Positions 1-6,700 are shown, numbered from the stretch's first letter. The stretch is DNA of 10,814 nt from an uncultured Clostridia bacterium (GCA_944390995.1 CALXSA010000043.1:1-10814), one strand, 5' to 3'. Made by a program: numbers and translations. Notes: generated by a model from the sequence alone, not told the origin.

Positions 1-110
1 CCTATTTTTTCAATTATTTTTCCATCTCTTGGGCTTCTAGAATCTGCAACTACTATATGGTAGAATGGAGCCTTTTTTGCACCTTGTCTTTGTAATCTTA
101 TTTTTACCAT
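1..110 (-). CDS. rpsP: 30S ribosomal protein S16, N-terminal part (cut by window edge)
   Basis: The reading frame runs from an ATG at 110 off the left edge and gives about 36 residues beginning [20 protein letters not shown], followed by [10 protein letters not shown]. This is the characteristic N-terminus of bacterial S16, an early-binding 16S rRNA protein of the small subunit. An AGGAGG ribosome binding site lies at about 120-125, eight to nine bases before the ATG. It follows ffh in the same direction, matching the common Firmicutes order ylxM-ffh-rpsP (usually followed by a KH protein, rimM, trmD and rplS, which would lie outside the window). The 262-base gap to ffh is unusually long for this operon and is filled by a structured repeat. 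The C-terminal half is not visible. Confidence 0.96.
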   Translation of the reverse strand, partial: MVKIRLQRQGAKKAPFYHIVVADSRSPRDGKIIEKI

Positions 111-166
111 TTAATTCACCTCCTGAAAAGTATATATATATTAAAAATTAATATCAAATTATTGTG

Positions 167-219
167 CTTTCCTTGCACTTCACTCCCTGCTGGAAAGGAA
201 TTAAATTTTGGCAAGGAAA
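167..219. repeat. Accessory hairpin module upstream of intergenic element copy 1
   Basis: Seen on the plus strand: CTTTCC (167-172) is complementary to GGAAAG (192-197), and TTTCCTTGC (168-176) is complementary to GCAAGGAAA (211-219), so two alternative hairpins compete. The 192-212 stretch (GGAAAGGAATTAAATTTTGGC with one base more than quoted elsewhere) reappears nearly unchanged at 7601-7622 beside element copy 2, where the paired stem is CCCAAC/GTTGGG instead. The stem sequence thus changes while pairing is kept. The module also resembles the left arm of the full element that follows at 251. Confidence 0.55.
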
Positions 220-250
220 AATTGTAATTATTTTTCTGACTTCTTTCCTT

Positions 251-375
251 TAGTTTGCAAAGAATTGTGCTTTTGGCTAGGCGAACGAGCAAGAAACCCG
301 CAGGCGTGCTTTTTGCACGTTGAGGAGTTTCGAAGTGATGTTCAACAACGCCAAAACGCAATTATTTGCAAACTA
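251..375. repeat. Structured intergenic element, copy 1 (ffh-rpsP gap)
   Basis: This is a 125-base imperfect long hairpin. The outer stem TAGTTTGCAAA (251-261) pairs perfectly with TTTGCAAACTA (365-375), and the last three bases are the ffh stop codon on the minus strand. Continuing inward: a G-A mismatch, AATTG/CAATT, a U-G (plus-strand) pair, TTTTGGC (271-277)/GCCAAAA (350-356), GAAC (283-286)/GTTC (340-343), GAAAC (293-297)/GTTTC (327-331), and a terminal hairpin GCGTGC (304-309), loop TTTTT, GCACGT (315-320). The order and several motifs (AGAATTG, GGCTAGGC, AGGCGT, ACGTTGAG, AACAACGCC) are shared with the copy at 7648-7769. The element lies inside an operon, so it probably does not act as a full terminator. 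I do not recognise the family. Confidence 0.8.
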
Positions 376-1725
376 TTTTAGCATGTTTTTTAAGTCAGCC
401 GGATTCATCCCCCTCATCATCTTCTTCATATTCTTGCTGTCTTTCATTTGCCTCATCATTTTTTGTGTCATTTCAAATGATTTCATAAATTTGTTTATTT
501 CTTGAACTGAAGTTCCGCTTCCCTTCGCAATTCTTAGCCTTCTATTTCCATTAAGTAGTTTTGGGTTCTGCCTTTCTTCTTTTGTCATAGAAGAAATTAT
601 TGCTTCAATTCTTACAAATTCTTTGTCATCTACTTTAACATCTTTTAGCTGGTTCATACCAGGTATCATTTTTAGTAATGATGAGAAAGAACCCATTTTC
701 TTTATTTGTCTAAGCTGCACCAAATAATCGTCTAAATCTAAGTCCTTTTTCTTTTTTAGCTGTTTTTCTATTTTTTCTGCTTCCTCTAGGTCTATTGCTT
801 CTTCTGCCTTTTCTATAATTGAAAGTACATCACCCATTCCAAGAATTCTTGATGCCATTCTTTCTGGATGGAATACTTCTATATCACTTAATTTCTCGCC
901 TGTTGCTGCAAATTTTATTGGCCTACCTGTTATTTTCTTAACAGATATTGCAGCACCACCTCTTGTGTCACCATCAAGCTTTGTTAAAACTACACCATCA
1001 ATTCCAAGTGCCTCATTGAACGACTTTGCAACATTTACCGCATCCTGACCTGTCATTGAGTCTACTACAAGCAATATTTCATGTGGTTTTACGTTAGCTT
1101 TTACATTTTTTAGCTCGTTCATGAGTTCTTCATCAATATGCAAACGACCTGCTGTATCTAGTATTACCACATCATTTAGTTTGCTAATTGCCACATCTAT
1201 TGCCTGCCTTGCGATTTGTACTACATTTTTTGTGTTTTCATTAGCATAAACTGGTATGTTTAGCTGTCCTCCAACCACTTGCAATTGCTTTATAGCAGCT
1301 GGTCTATACACATCGCATGCAACTAATAGCGGCTTTTTTCCTTGCTTTCTAAGTAGATTTGCAAGTTTTCCTGCTGTAGTTGTTTTACCTGAACCTTGAA
1401 GTCCAACAAGCATTATTACTGTTGGTGGGTTTGGCGTAAAATTAATTTTGCTCTCTGTTCCTCCAAGAAGTTCTACCAATTCGTCTTTAACTATTTTTAT
1501 TACTTGTTGTCCAGGAGTTAGTGACTTTAGCACATCTTGCCCTAAAGCTTTTTCTTGTATGGTATTTATGAATTCTTTGACAATTGCATAATTCACATCT
1601 GCCTCTAAAAGCGCAAGCTTTACCTCCCTTAACATTTCTTTTAAATCTGACTCAGTAATTCTTGCTTTTCCTCTTAACTTTCTTGTTACTTCTTGTAATT
1701 TTGCAGATAGGCCTTCAAATGCCAT
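373..1725 (-). CDS. ffh: Signal recognition particle GTPase Ffh
   Basis: This encodes the SRP54-type GTPase that, with the 4.5S/scRNA, binds signal sequences of nascent membrane proteins and delivers ribosomes to FtsY at the membrane. The protein has 450 residues, the usual length. An N-terminal helical bundle (about 1-90) precedes the G domain: P-loop GLQGSGKTT at 108-116, DVYRPAA shortly after, DTAGR at 190-194 and TKLDGD from 248. The methionine-rich M domain occupies roughly 330-450, with the SGTSVQEIN helix and a C-terminal MMRQM...MMRGM run that contacts signal peptide and RNA. The start is supported by AGGAGG seven bases upstream. It lies between ylxM and rpsP. The stop codon TAG forms the outermost base pairs of a structured repeat, and another copy lies just before the start. 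Confidence 0.98.
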   Translation of the reverse strand: MAFEGLSAKLQEVTRKLRGKARITESDLKEMLREVKLALLEADVNYAIVKEFINTIQEKALGQDVLKSLTPGQQVIKIVKDELVELLGGTESKINFTPNPPTVIMLVGLQGSGKTTTAGKLANLLRKQGKKPLLVACDVYRPAAIKQLQVVGGQLNIPVYANENTKNVVQIARQAIDVAISKLNDVVILDTAGRLHIDEELMNELKNVKANVKPHEILLVVDSMTGQDAVNVAKSFNEALGIDGVVLTKLDGDTRGGAAISVKKITGRPIKFAATGEKLSDIEVFHPERMASRILGMGDVLSIIEKAEEAIDLEEAEKIEKQLKKKKDLDLDDYLVQLRQIKKMGSFSSLLKMIPGMNQLKDVKVDDKEFVRIEAIISSMTKEERQNPKLLNGNRRLRIAKGSGTSVQEINKFMKSFEMTQKMMRQMKDSKNMKKMMRGMNPADLKNMLK

Positions 1726-1774
1726 AAGTTTTCCTCCTAATTTTAATTTTTACTGTTATCGTAAAACTAATTTT

Positions 1775-1889
1775 TAAAAGAATTGGTATATTACAAGGCA
1801 AAAATTGGTTAAAACACCGGAGGCGTACTTTTTGCTACGCCAAAGGACTTTTAAACAATTTTTAACGCCGTAAGATGCCAATTATTTTA
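1775..1889. repeat. Structured intergenic element, copy 3 (ylxM-ffh gap)
   Basis: This is a more diverged, 115-base member of the same family as the elements at 251-375 and 7648-7769. The outer stem TAAAA-g-AATTGG (1775-1786) pairs with CCAATT-a-TTTTA (1878-1889), keeping the G-A mismatch seen in the other copies, and the last three bases are the ylxM stop codon. Inward are GGC (1797-1799)/GCC (1867-1869), AAAAATTG (1800-1807)/CAATTTTT (1856-1863), and a terminal hairpin GGCGTA (1822-1827)/TACGCC (1836-1841) with a TTTTT loop core like copy 1. The closing GG/CC here corresponds to GG/TT in the other two copies, which still pairs as G-U on the plus strand. It ends 49 bases upstream of the ffh start. 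Confidence 0.72.
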
Positions 1890-2237
1890 GAAATTAAGAC
1901 AAAGTAATTCTTTTCTAACATTATTAAGTATCTTTTCAATTTTCTTGTCTGAAGAACTGTCTGTAATTTTGTTAAGTTCCTCAATTATCTCTTGTATTTG
2001 TTTTTCTTGATTTCTAGTCTTCTTCATAATTAAAAGCTTTTCCTCAAACTCGAAAAGTTTATTTTCCCCCTTTTTTATTACGTCTCTAACCGCCTGTCTT
2101 GTAATATTGTTGTTTTCGGCAATTTCAGAAAGTGATAAATCATTATTATAGTAGTCGTCTATAAATTCGTACTGCTTTTCAGTTAAAAGCTTGCCATATA
2201 TTTGGCAAAGAATGCTTATTTCTACTTTCTTTTCCAT
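1887..2237 (-). CDS. ylxM: YlxM/p13-family helix-turn-helix protein
   Basis: The protein is about 116 residues from the ATG at 2237. Its sequence MEKKVEISILCQIYGKLLTE, followed by KQYEFIDDYYNNDLSLSEIA, is typical of YlxM, a small protein encoded next to ffh in most Firmicutes and linked to the SRP pathway; its biochemical role is poorly defined. A sigma-70 region 4-like helix-turn-helix is visible at about 34-54 (LSLSEIAENNNITRQAVRDV), followed by a charged helical C-terminus. A frame extension of four codons exists from a TTG, but the AAAGGG ribosome binding site at about 2250-2255 fits the ATG better, though with a rather long spacing of about 12. It is the first gene of the ylxM-ffh-rpsP operon. 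Its stop codon lies inside the stem of a structured repeat. Confidence 0.93.
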   Translation of the reverse strand: MEKKVEISILCQIYGKLLTEKQYEFIDDYYNNDLSLSEIAENNNITRQAVRDVIKKGENKLFEFEEKLLIMKKTRNQEKQIQEIIEELNKITDSSSDKKIEKILNNVRKELLCLNF

Positions 2238-2274
2238 AGATTTCAACAACCCTTTCTTACAAGTGAGTTAAGAA

Positions 2275-2303
2275 ATAATAGCACTACTCTGTAATGCTAT
2301 TAT
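2275..2303. promoter_or_regulatory. Inverted repeat over the ylxM promoter (possible operator)
   Basis: ATAATAGCA (2275-2283) and TGCTATTAT (2295-2303) form a perfect 9-base inverted repeat with an 11-base spacer. It overlaps the -10 region of the predicted ylxM promoter and the expected transcription start. It could be a repressor-binding site or, if transcription starts further upstream, a leader hairpin. Confidence 0.45.
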
Positions 2304-2332
2304 ACTTTACACTATTTTTTCCCTTTTGTCAA
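2299..2332 (-). promoter_or_regulatory. Predicted sigma-A promoter of the SRP operon
   Basis: On the minus strand a perfect TTGACA (2327-2332) is followed after 17 bases by TAAAGT (2304-2309). An overlapping TATAAT (2299-2304) is a better hexamer but would need a 22-base spacer. Either choice places the start about 55 bases before ylxM. It is divergent from rpmB. Confidence 0.65.
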
Positions 2333-2434
2333 GGGTTTTTGCAATTTTTCTAAAATTATTCGTTATTTTTCATAGCTATGTGTCCCAGCAAGATTGACGC
2401 ACTTACGCATCTTACAAAAAATTTTCAAAAACAC

Positions 2435-2463
2435 TTGTATTTTCCCCATTTATGTGATAAACT
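2435..2463 (+). promoter_or_regulatory. Possible rpmB promoter
   Basis: TTGTAT (2435-2440), a 17-base spacer and TAAACT (2458-2463) lie about 44 bases before the rpmB ATG. The hexamers match the sigma-A consensus at 3/6 and 4/6, so this is a moderate call. No better candidate was seen in the divergent gap 2238-2506, which otherwise holds the ylxM promoter. Confidence 0.4.
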
Positions 2464-2506
2464 AGTGTATAGTCAATTTTATTCACGCATATAGGAGGTG
2501 CAAATC

Positions 2507-2704
2507 ATGGCAAAATGTGAAATATGTGATAAATCAGTAGCGCATGGAAATGAAATAAGTATAGCACGTTCTCACGTTAGTAGAAGAACTTCTAGAACTT
2601 TTAAGCCAAATATTAGAAGGGTAAAAGCAATTGTAAACGGAAATACAAAAACTATAAATGTTTGTGCAAAATGCTTACGCTCTGGAAAAGTTACTAGAGC
2701 TTAA
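2507..2704 (+). CDS. rpmB: 50S ribosomal protein L28, zinc-binding form
   Basis: The 65-residue protein starts MAKCEICDKS and contains the L28 signature (GNEISIARSHVSRRTSRTFK, then PNIRR). L28 is a basic protein of the large ribosomal subunit. C4/C7 and C53/C56 form two CxxC pairs, marking the C+ paralogue expected to bind zinc; zinc-free forms elsewhere lack these cysteines. The start at 2507 is chosen because AGGAGG (2493-2498) is eight bases upstream; an in-frame GTG at 2498 overlaps that site and is rejected. It is the only plus-strand gene, is monocistronic, and ends 31 bases before a strong terminator. Confidence 0.97.
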   Translation: MAKCEICDKSVAHGNEISIARSHVSRRTSRTFKPNIRRVKAIVNGNTKTINVCAKCLRSGKVTRA

Positions 2705-2735
2705 ATATATACTTAATTACGCGTAATTTAAACAC

Positions 2736-2769
2736 AAAAAACTTCAACTAAAAAAAGTTGAAGTTTTTT
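2736..2769. terminator. Bidirectional intrinsic terminator between rpmB and a small unknown gene
   Basis: A perfect 14-base-pair stem (2736-2749 with 2756-2769) and a six-A loop carry T-runs at the 3' end on both strands. It can terminate rpmB on the plus strand and the convergent gene at 2878-3108 on the minus strand. The stem core is ACTTCAACT/AGTTGAAGT. Confidence 0.92.
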
Positions 2770-2877
2770 GTATTAGTGCACTATGTCTTGTGGTTGCTCT
2801 TAGCCTTTCTTCTATTTACTAGAAGTTTTCGCCCCCTCAGACCAACTCTTTTTCAGAATGCACTTTTCGCTGAAAGT

Positions 2878-3108
2878 TTAGAAAATAAACTTCGCGCGCT
2901 CAATGCAACGCATTTCAGCCTCTGTCTTTACAAAGCCGGGAAGGTCGCTCTCGTTGTAGCTTTCGAATTCCGAATTACACTTTAATTCTTCATTCACAAT
3001 TACGTTTGCGTTTCCTACCAAGTTGTGTTCACTATTCATTATCCGAACATTGAACACAATGTGCATCAAGCCAATGCCAATGCATTCTGTAACAAAAAAG
3101 TATTCCAT
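2878..3108 (-). CDS. Small hypothetical protein
   Basis: The ORF is 76 codons from the ATG at 3108, starting MEYFFVTECIGIGLMHIVFN and ending MRCIERAKFIF. I do not recognise the family. Alternating hydrophobic residues in the first half suggest beta strands, followed by an acidic stretch (NSEFESYNESDLPGF) and a helical C-terminus. There is no signal peptide or clear membrane helix. The case for a real gene is context: an AAAGGA ribosome binding site about eight bases before this ATG, an almost perfect promoter at 3167-3195, and a bidirectional terminator downstream. A longer frame from 3159 is rejected because its ATG lies immediately next to the promoter's expected start and has no ribosome binding site. 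Its GC content and codon choice (CCC, GGC, GCG) look somewhat higher than its neighbours, which could mean a later arrival. Confidence 0.65.
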   Translation of the reverse strand: MEYFFVTECIGIGLMHIVFNVRIMNSEHNLVGNANVIVNEELKCNSEFESYNESDLPGFVKTEAEMRCIERAKFIF

Positions 3109-3166
3109 AGTGTTTTCCTTTCTGCCAATTATGGCGTTCCAGTTGTTTGTAACGTACATAGTTTAT

Positions 3167-3195
3167 ATTATACCATGTTTACGTAAAAAGTGCAA
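3167..3195 (-). promoter_or_regulatory. Strong sigma-A promoter of the small hypothetical gene
   Basis: On the minus strand TTGCAC (3190-3195), a 17-base spacer and a perfect TATAAT (3167-3172) are seen. The expected start at about 3160 gives a leader of roughly 50 bases before the ATG at 3108. This is one of the best housekeeping promoter matches in the window. Confidence 0.8.
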
Positions 3196-3281
3196 GTTCA
3201 AAAATATAGGCAGAATAACGGTTACAGGATAATGGTTATATTCACTTAAGGTCCGCGCAGGGCAAACATAAAACAGTACAC

Positions 3282-3310
3282 AAAAAAAGTACACTTAAGC
3301 ATGTACTTTT
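3282..3310 (-). terminator. Intrinsic terminator after divIVA
   Basis: On the minus strand AAAAGTACA (3302-3310) pairs with TGTACTTTT (3285-3293) around an eight-base loop and is followed by more T (seven in all). It begins four bases after the divIVA stop codon. It closes the sepF-divIVA transcript and separates it from the next promoter. Confidence 0.88.
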
Positions 3311-3314
3311 CTCC

Positions 3315-3764
3315 TTAGTCTTTGTTTACTTCTTTTAATAGTTCCAATTGCGAAATTAGCAATGATTCCATTTTAGCTTTATATACATCAAATTGTTTTT
3401 GTAGGTCTTCTAGTTCTTTCTTCTTTATTATAAGCTGTTGTTCTAGTTCCATCACTTGTTGTTTTGCTGTTCCTTGTGCGTCTTTAATTAATTGGTCTGC
3501 TTCTTGTTTTGCTACCTTTTTTATTTCTTCAGCTGTACTTTGAGCCATTATTAAAGTATTTTGAAGTGTTGACTCTAGATTTTGATATTTTTTTATTCCG
3601 CTTTCTAATTCTGTTATCCTAGATTTACTTTCGTTAACTTCTTTATATAGTTTTTCATAGTCTAGTGTTAGCTCATCTAAAAAATTATCTACTTCCTCTA
3701 CACTATAGCCATTCATCATTTGTTTCGCAAATTTTTTATTCTCTATATCCAAAGGTGTATACAT
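3315..3764 (-). CDS. divIVA: DivIVA-domain cell division/pole protein
   Basis: The 149-residue protein starts MYTPLDIENKKFAKQMMNGY, followed by SVEEVDNFLDEL, the conserved DivIVA lipid-binding N-domain with its coiled-coil beginning. The remainder (about 33-149) is almost continuous amphipathic coiled coil (ELESGIKKYQNLE, EEIKKVAKQEADQLIKDAQ, QQLIIKKKELEDLQKQF). DivIVA proteins oligomerise at curved membrane (poles, septa) and recruit division or wall-growth proteins. An AGGAGG site lies eight to nine bases upstream of the ATG. It is 35 bases downstream of sepF in the same direction, the typical Firmicutes pairing, but the ylmG and ylmH genes often found between them are missing. A terminator follows. 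Confidence 0.95.
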   Translation of the reverse strand: MYTPLDIENKKFAKQMMNGYSVEEVDNFLDELTLDYEKLYKEVNESKSRITELESGIKKYQNLESTLQNTLIMAQSTAEEIKKVAKQEADQLIKDAQGTAKQQVMELEQQLIIKKKELEDLQKQFDVYKAKMESLLISQLELLKEVNKD

Positions 3765-3799
3765 ATATTAATTCCTCCTAAACTTCCTATATAACTATA

Positions 3800-4282
3800 T
3801 TAATTGTTAGAATTGTTTCTTAGCCATGAAACTGATAACTTATTTTTTATTTCTTCTCTTGCCATTTCATTTGTAATATCATAGTTGTATGGTGCAACTA
3901 AGAATATAGAATTAGATACTTTTTGTAAATTGCCATCTAATGCATGAACAGCACCACTAACAACATCTACTATTCTTCTAGCTACGTCTTTATTAACATA
4001 TTCTAGATTGACAATAATAGATTTCTTTTCTTTTAATAAATTGCAAATGCTCTCTGATTGCTCAAAAGTTGTTGGCTGACAAATAACCATCTTCACTTGT
4101 TGTGTTTGTGGCATATTTACAACTTTATTGCTCCTTCTTCCCCATATTTTTCTATCTTCTTCTTCCTCGTCTTGTTCTTCTATTTCTTCATTTTTATCAT
4201 AATCTAATTCTTCTATTTCTTCCTCATCTTTCTCTGGTAATCCTAACATTCCCCATACTTTTTCCATAATAGCTCCTGACAT
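3800..4282 (-). CDS. sepF: Cell division protein SepF
   Basis: SepF binds FtsZ filaments and anchors the Z-ring to the membrane. The 160-residue protein has an N-terminal helix (MSGAIMEKVWGMLGL) suited to membrane binding, a very acidic linker (about 19-45, rich in E and D), and the C-terminal SepF domain from about 58, with VKMVICQPTTFEQSESICN, KSIIVNLEYVNKDVARRIVD and GAVHALDGNLQKVSNSIFLV. The start is supported by AAGGAGG eight bases upstream; a second ATG five codons in also has a weaker AGGAG-like site. It has its own promoter and is followed by divIVA. The yggS/ylmE gene that commonly precedes sepF is absent here; a HlyD-like gene precedes it instead. Confidence 0.95.
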   Translation of the reverse strand: MSGAIMEKVWGMLGLPEKDEEEIEELDYDKNEEIEEQDEEEEDRKIWGRRSNKVVNMPQTQQVKMVICQPTTFEQSESICNLLKEKKSIIVNLEYVNKDVARRIVDVVSGAVHALDGNLQKVSNSIFLVAPYNYDITNEMAREEIKNKLSVSWLRNNSNN

Positions 4283-4329
4283 TTTAATAACCTCCTTAAA
4301 ATATTCGTCATTGGTTTCTACTGCTATAT

Positions 4330-4358
4330 AGTATCTATCATTTTTGCCATCTTGTCAA
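4330..4358 (-). promoter_or_regulatory. Predicted sigma-A promoter of sepF-divIVA
   Basis: On the minus strand a perfect TTGACA (4353-4358) and GATACT (4330-4335) are separated by 17 bases. The start would be about 40 bases upstream of the sepF ATG. The rest of the gap (4359-4418) is AT-rich, with a short tandem ATAATTGTAAC-like repeat at 4391-4411, and holds no clear terminator for the preceding gene. Confidence 0.72.
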
Positions 4359-4418
4359 TAGTTTTTTTAGTTTTGTAACAAAATTTTAATATAATTGTAA
4401 CATAATTGTAATATTTCT

Positions 4419-5702
4419 TTAATTATTAATTAATATTTCATCATAAATTGTTATACTTGGCATGTTTTGAATTTCAGCAGAAGTATAACCCATTTCTCTC
4501 AATTCTTCACTTGTATAATTTGTAACAATAGAATATTTTTCATTAGATTTCAAAATTTTCACCAAAATTTTGTCTTCATATCCTATCCTACTTCTTGTAA
4601 CATATGCCATTTGGTTTCCGTCTCTTTCTTCATATGACAATGCCGAATTTGGAACTCTTAGTCCAGACGCATTCCACCAAATTATTCCAACTGAGGCCTT
4701 TCTATAATTTGTTAATTCTTCCACACCTTGCTCAAGCTTGAAAGTAATGACATAATCGTCTTTTTCCTCTGTTTTGTATTCTATAGTTGCATCAACTTCG
4801 TTTCCGCTTGGAAGCCTTATTTTTACGTCATCTCCGACTTCTGCGTCCCTAGCATAATCTGAATCTAATACACTTACAATATAGCAATAATAGTTATCTA
4901 TAATCTTTCCACTTTCGCTACTTGCTGGTATTATTTGCCCAGTTGTGAGTTTTAAATCTTCTAAGAATTCTTTATTGTATTTGCTGAAGTCGTCCGGTGT
5001 TAGCACTTCTTCAAAGCCATCCACCCTATATGAAACGATTCCACTTCTTTTTGCTTCTAAATATTCAGCCCCTGAGTTTAATTGTGTCTCATATTTTTTC
5101 CTTTCATCAATAAGTTTCTTTAAATATGAACCTGCTGGGCTAAGCTCTCCTGCTATTTGTGCTTTTTTCGTCATATTGCTTAAAATTTGTTGTTTGTTTT
5201 CCTGTATTTTGGTTAAATCACTTTCTCCAAAAAGCTCGTCTACTTTTGCGTCAATCTGTTCCTCCAAAACTTTTGTGTCAGAGGTAAATAGTCCTTCTTC
5301 TTCCGCCATTGCCTCATCAATTTTAGCATCTAACTCTTGAATTTTTTTTACAAGACTGTCTTCATTTTTTGTGTAATACCTGAATATTGCCTCACCTTTT
5401 GCAACTTTTTCGCCCTCTGATTTGATTTGCTCAATTCCATTCTTGTAATTTTCGCCTTTTAGCACCACTTCGTCTCTTACGATATATCCTACTCCTGTTT
5501 CTTCCTCTTGTATTTGTCCCATCTCCACATAAACAGTGTCTGTAGGATTTCTTATTAGCTGTACAACTATAAATACAACATATATTATTATGCATAACAA
5601 CAGAAACATAAAAATTTTCTTTTTATGCTCTTGCAAAAGCTTTTTAAATTTACTTTGTTTTTTGTTCTTCTGTACCTTTGCTTCCTTTTCCACTTTCTTC
5701 AC
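4419..5702 (-). CDS. HlyD-like membrane-anchored adaptor protein
   Basis: The frame gives 427 residues: a lysine-rich cytoplasmic N-terminus, one membrane helix at about 30-50 (IFMFLLLCIIIYVVFIVVQL), then an extracellular part. The latter has a first lipoyl/barrel half (about 53-110), a coiled-coil hairpin (about 116-210), a second lipoyl half around SGIVSYRVDGFEEVLTPDDF, and a beta-barrel region to the C-terminus (VGDDVKIRLPSGNEVDATIE, ASGLRVPNSALSY). This is the architecture of membrane-fusion/HlyD adaptors. No partner transporter gene is adjacent, so the role is open; its position before sepF hints at the envelope or division, which is inference. The start is uncertain: GTG at 5702 is only two to three bases from AAAAGGA, while a GTG at 5693 has a better spacing. 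It follows miaA by 74 bases, in which I saw no terminator. Confidence 0.8.
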   Translation of the reverse strand: MKKVEKEAKVQKNKKQSKFKKLLQEHKKKIFMFLLLCIIIYVVFIVVQLIRNPTDTVYVEMGQIQEEETGVGYIVRDEVVLKGENYKNGIEQIKSEGEKVAKGEAIFRYYTKNEDSLVKKIQELDAKIDEAMAEEEGLFTSDTKVLEEQIDAKVDELFGESDLTKIQENKQQILSNMTKKAQIAGELSPAGSYLKKLIDERKKYETQLNSGAEYLEAKRSGIVSYRVDGFEEVLTPDDFSKYNKEFLEDLKLTTGQIIPASSESGKIIDNYYCYIVSVLDSDYARDAEVGDDVKIRLPSGNEVDATIEYKTEEKDDYVITFKLEQGVEELTNYRKASVGIIWWNASGLRVPNSALSYEERDGNQMAYVTRSRIGYEDKILVKILKSNEKYSIVTNYTSEELREMGYTSAEIQNMPSITIYDEILINN

Positions 5703-5776
5703 ATTCCTTTTGTTATACTAGTATGTTTTGTCCCCTTATAGTCTTCGCTTTTCCCCCGTAATTTCTAAAGCACATT

Positions 5777-6700
5777 TTATATATTCAAACCACTTTTTTC
5801 AAGTATTATATCAATATTTTTCTGTGGGTCGTCCAGACCGTTAAGCCAGGTTAGCTCATCATATCTTTTAAACCACGTAATCTGTCTTTTTGCATATCTT
5901 CTTGTTTCTTGTTTTATCTTTTCTATCATTTCCTCTTTTGTAGTAACTCCATCAAAATATTCCACAACCTCTTTGTAGCCTAAGCCCTGAAGTGCAGTAG
6001 GAAATTCGCTGTACTTATTAATTAAGTCCCTTACTTCTTCAATTAAGCCCTGCTCTAGCATTATATCCACTCTTTTGTTTATTCTCTCATAAAGTTTTTC
6101 CCTGTCCATATTTATTCCGAATAAAACATAATCGTACTGTACTCCATTTTTTCTTGACTCTTTTTCTAGTTCAGTTTTTGTTTTTCCAGTAGAGTGATAT
6201 ATCTCTAGTATTCTGCATATTCTCTTTTTGTCATTAGGACTTATCTTGCCCACAGCAGTTTCGTCTATCTTCCTTGCCAACTCATAAAGCTCGTTAAGTC
6301 CTTTTTCTTGTTCTAGCTTGTTAAGTTCTTCTCTGTACGCCTCGTCAACCTCAATTTCGCTATAATCTATGCCACGCACAAGAGACTCTAAGTACAAGCC
6401 CGTTCCACCAACCACAATAGGCACTTTTCCTTTGCTTGCAATTTCCTCTATAGCTTTTATCGCATCCCTTTTGTAATCTGCAACACTGTACCTTGTGTCT
6501 GGAGAAACGCAATCTATTAGGTAATGCTTTATTCCCTGCATTTCTTCCTCTGTAGGCTTTGCAGTCCCTATTGTCATATCTTTATATATTTGCATTGAGT
6601 CACACGAAACAACCTCTCCGTCTATTTTTTTCGCAAGTTCTATGGATAGTCCGGTTTTTCCCGAAGCAGTTGGTCCACAAATCACTATAACTTTTTGCAT
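5777..6700 (-). CDS. miaA: tRNA dimethylallyltransferase MiaA
   Basis: MiaA transfers the dimethylallyl group from DMAPP to N6 of A37 in tRNAs reading codons that start with U (i6A37). The 307-residue product from 6700 has the P-loop GPTASGKT at 9-16, the catalytic-region motif SCDSMQIYKDMTIGTAKP from 32 (D34), GGTGLYLESL from 98, GLGYKEV, and the C-terminal RRYAKRQITWFKR tRNA-binding motif. A longer frame begins at 6742, but its extra 14 residues are unlike MiaA and have no ribosome binding site. The ATG at 6700 has AAAGGA about 11 bases upstream and overlaps the stop of a small upstream ORF (TAATG). It lies near mutL, as in many bacteria; the hfq gene often found after miaA is not here. Confidence 0.96.
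   Translation of the reverse strand: MQKVIVICGPTASGKTGLSIELAKKIDGEVVSCDSMQIYKDMTIGTAKPTEEEMQGIKHYLIDCVSPDTRYSVADYKRDAIKAIEEIASKGKVPIVVGGTGLYLESLVRGIDYSEIEVDEAYREELNKLEQEKGLNELYELARKIDETAVGKISPNDKKRICRILEIYHSTGKTKTELEKESRKNGVQYDYVLFGINMDREKLYERINKRVDIMLEQGLIEEVRDLINKYSEFPTALQGLGYKEVVEYFDGVTTKEEMIEKIKQETRRYAKRQITWFKRYDELTWLNGLDDPQKNIDIILEKSGLNI

Noticed and set aside
116..361. 81-codon minus-strand frame between ffh and rpsP
   Set aside because: It lies over the structured element and ends almost at the rpsP start; it shows no protein-like motif, and the element explains the sequence.
2758..2985. 75-codon plus-strand frame after rpmB
   Set aside because: It starts inside the terminator, has no ribosome binding site and runs antisense to the small hypothetical gene.
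3023..3232. 69-codon plus-strand frame
   Set aside because: It is antisense to the hypothetical gene and its promoter, with no ribosome binding site.
3205..3240. Imperfect inverted repeat ATAAC...GTTAT near 3215-3240, resembling part of the hairpin at 10427-10457
   Set aside because: Only five bases pair cleanly, and the similarity is about ten bases; probably chance.
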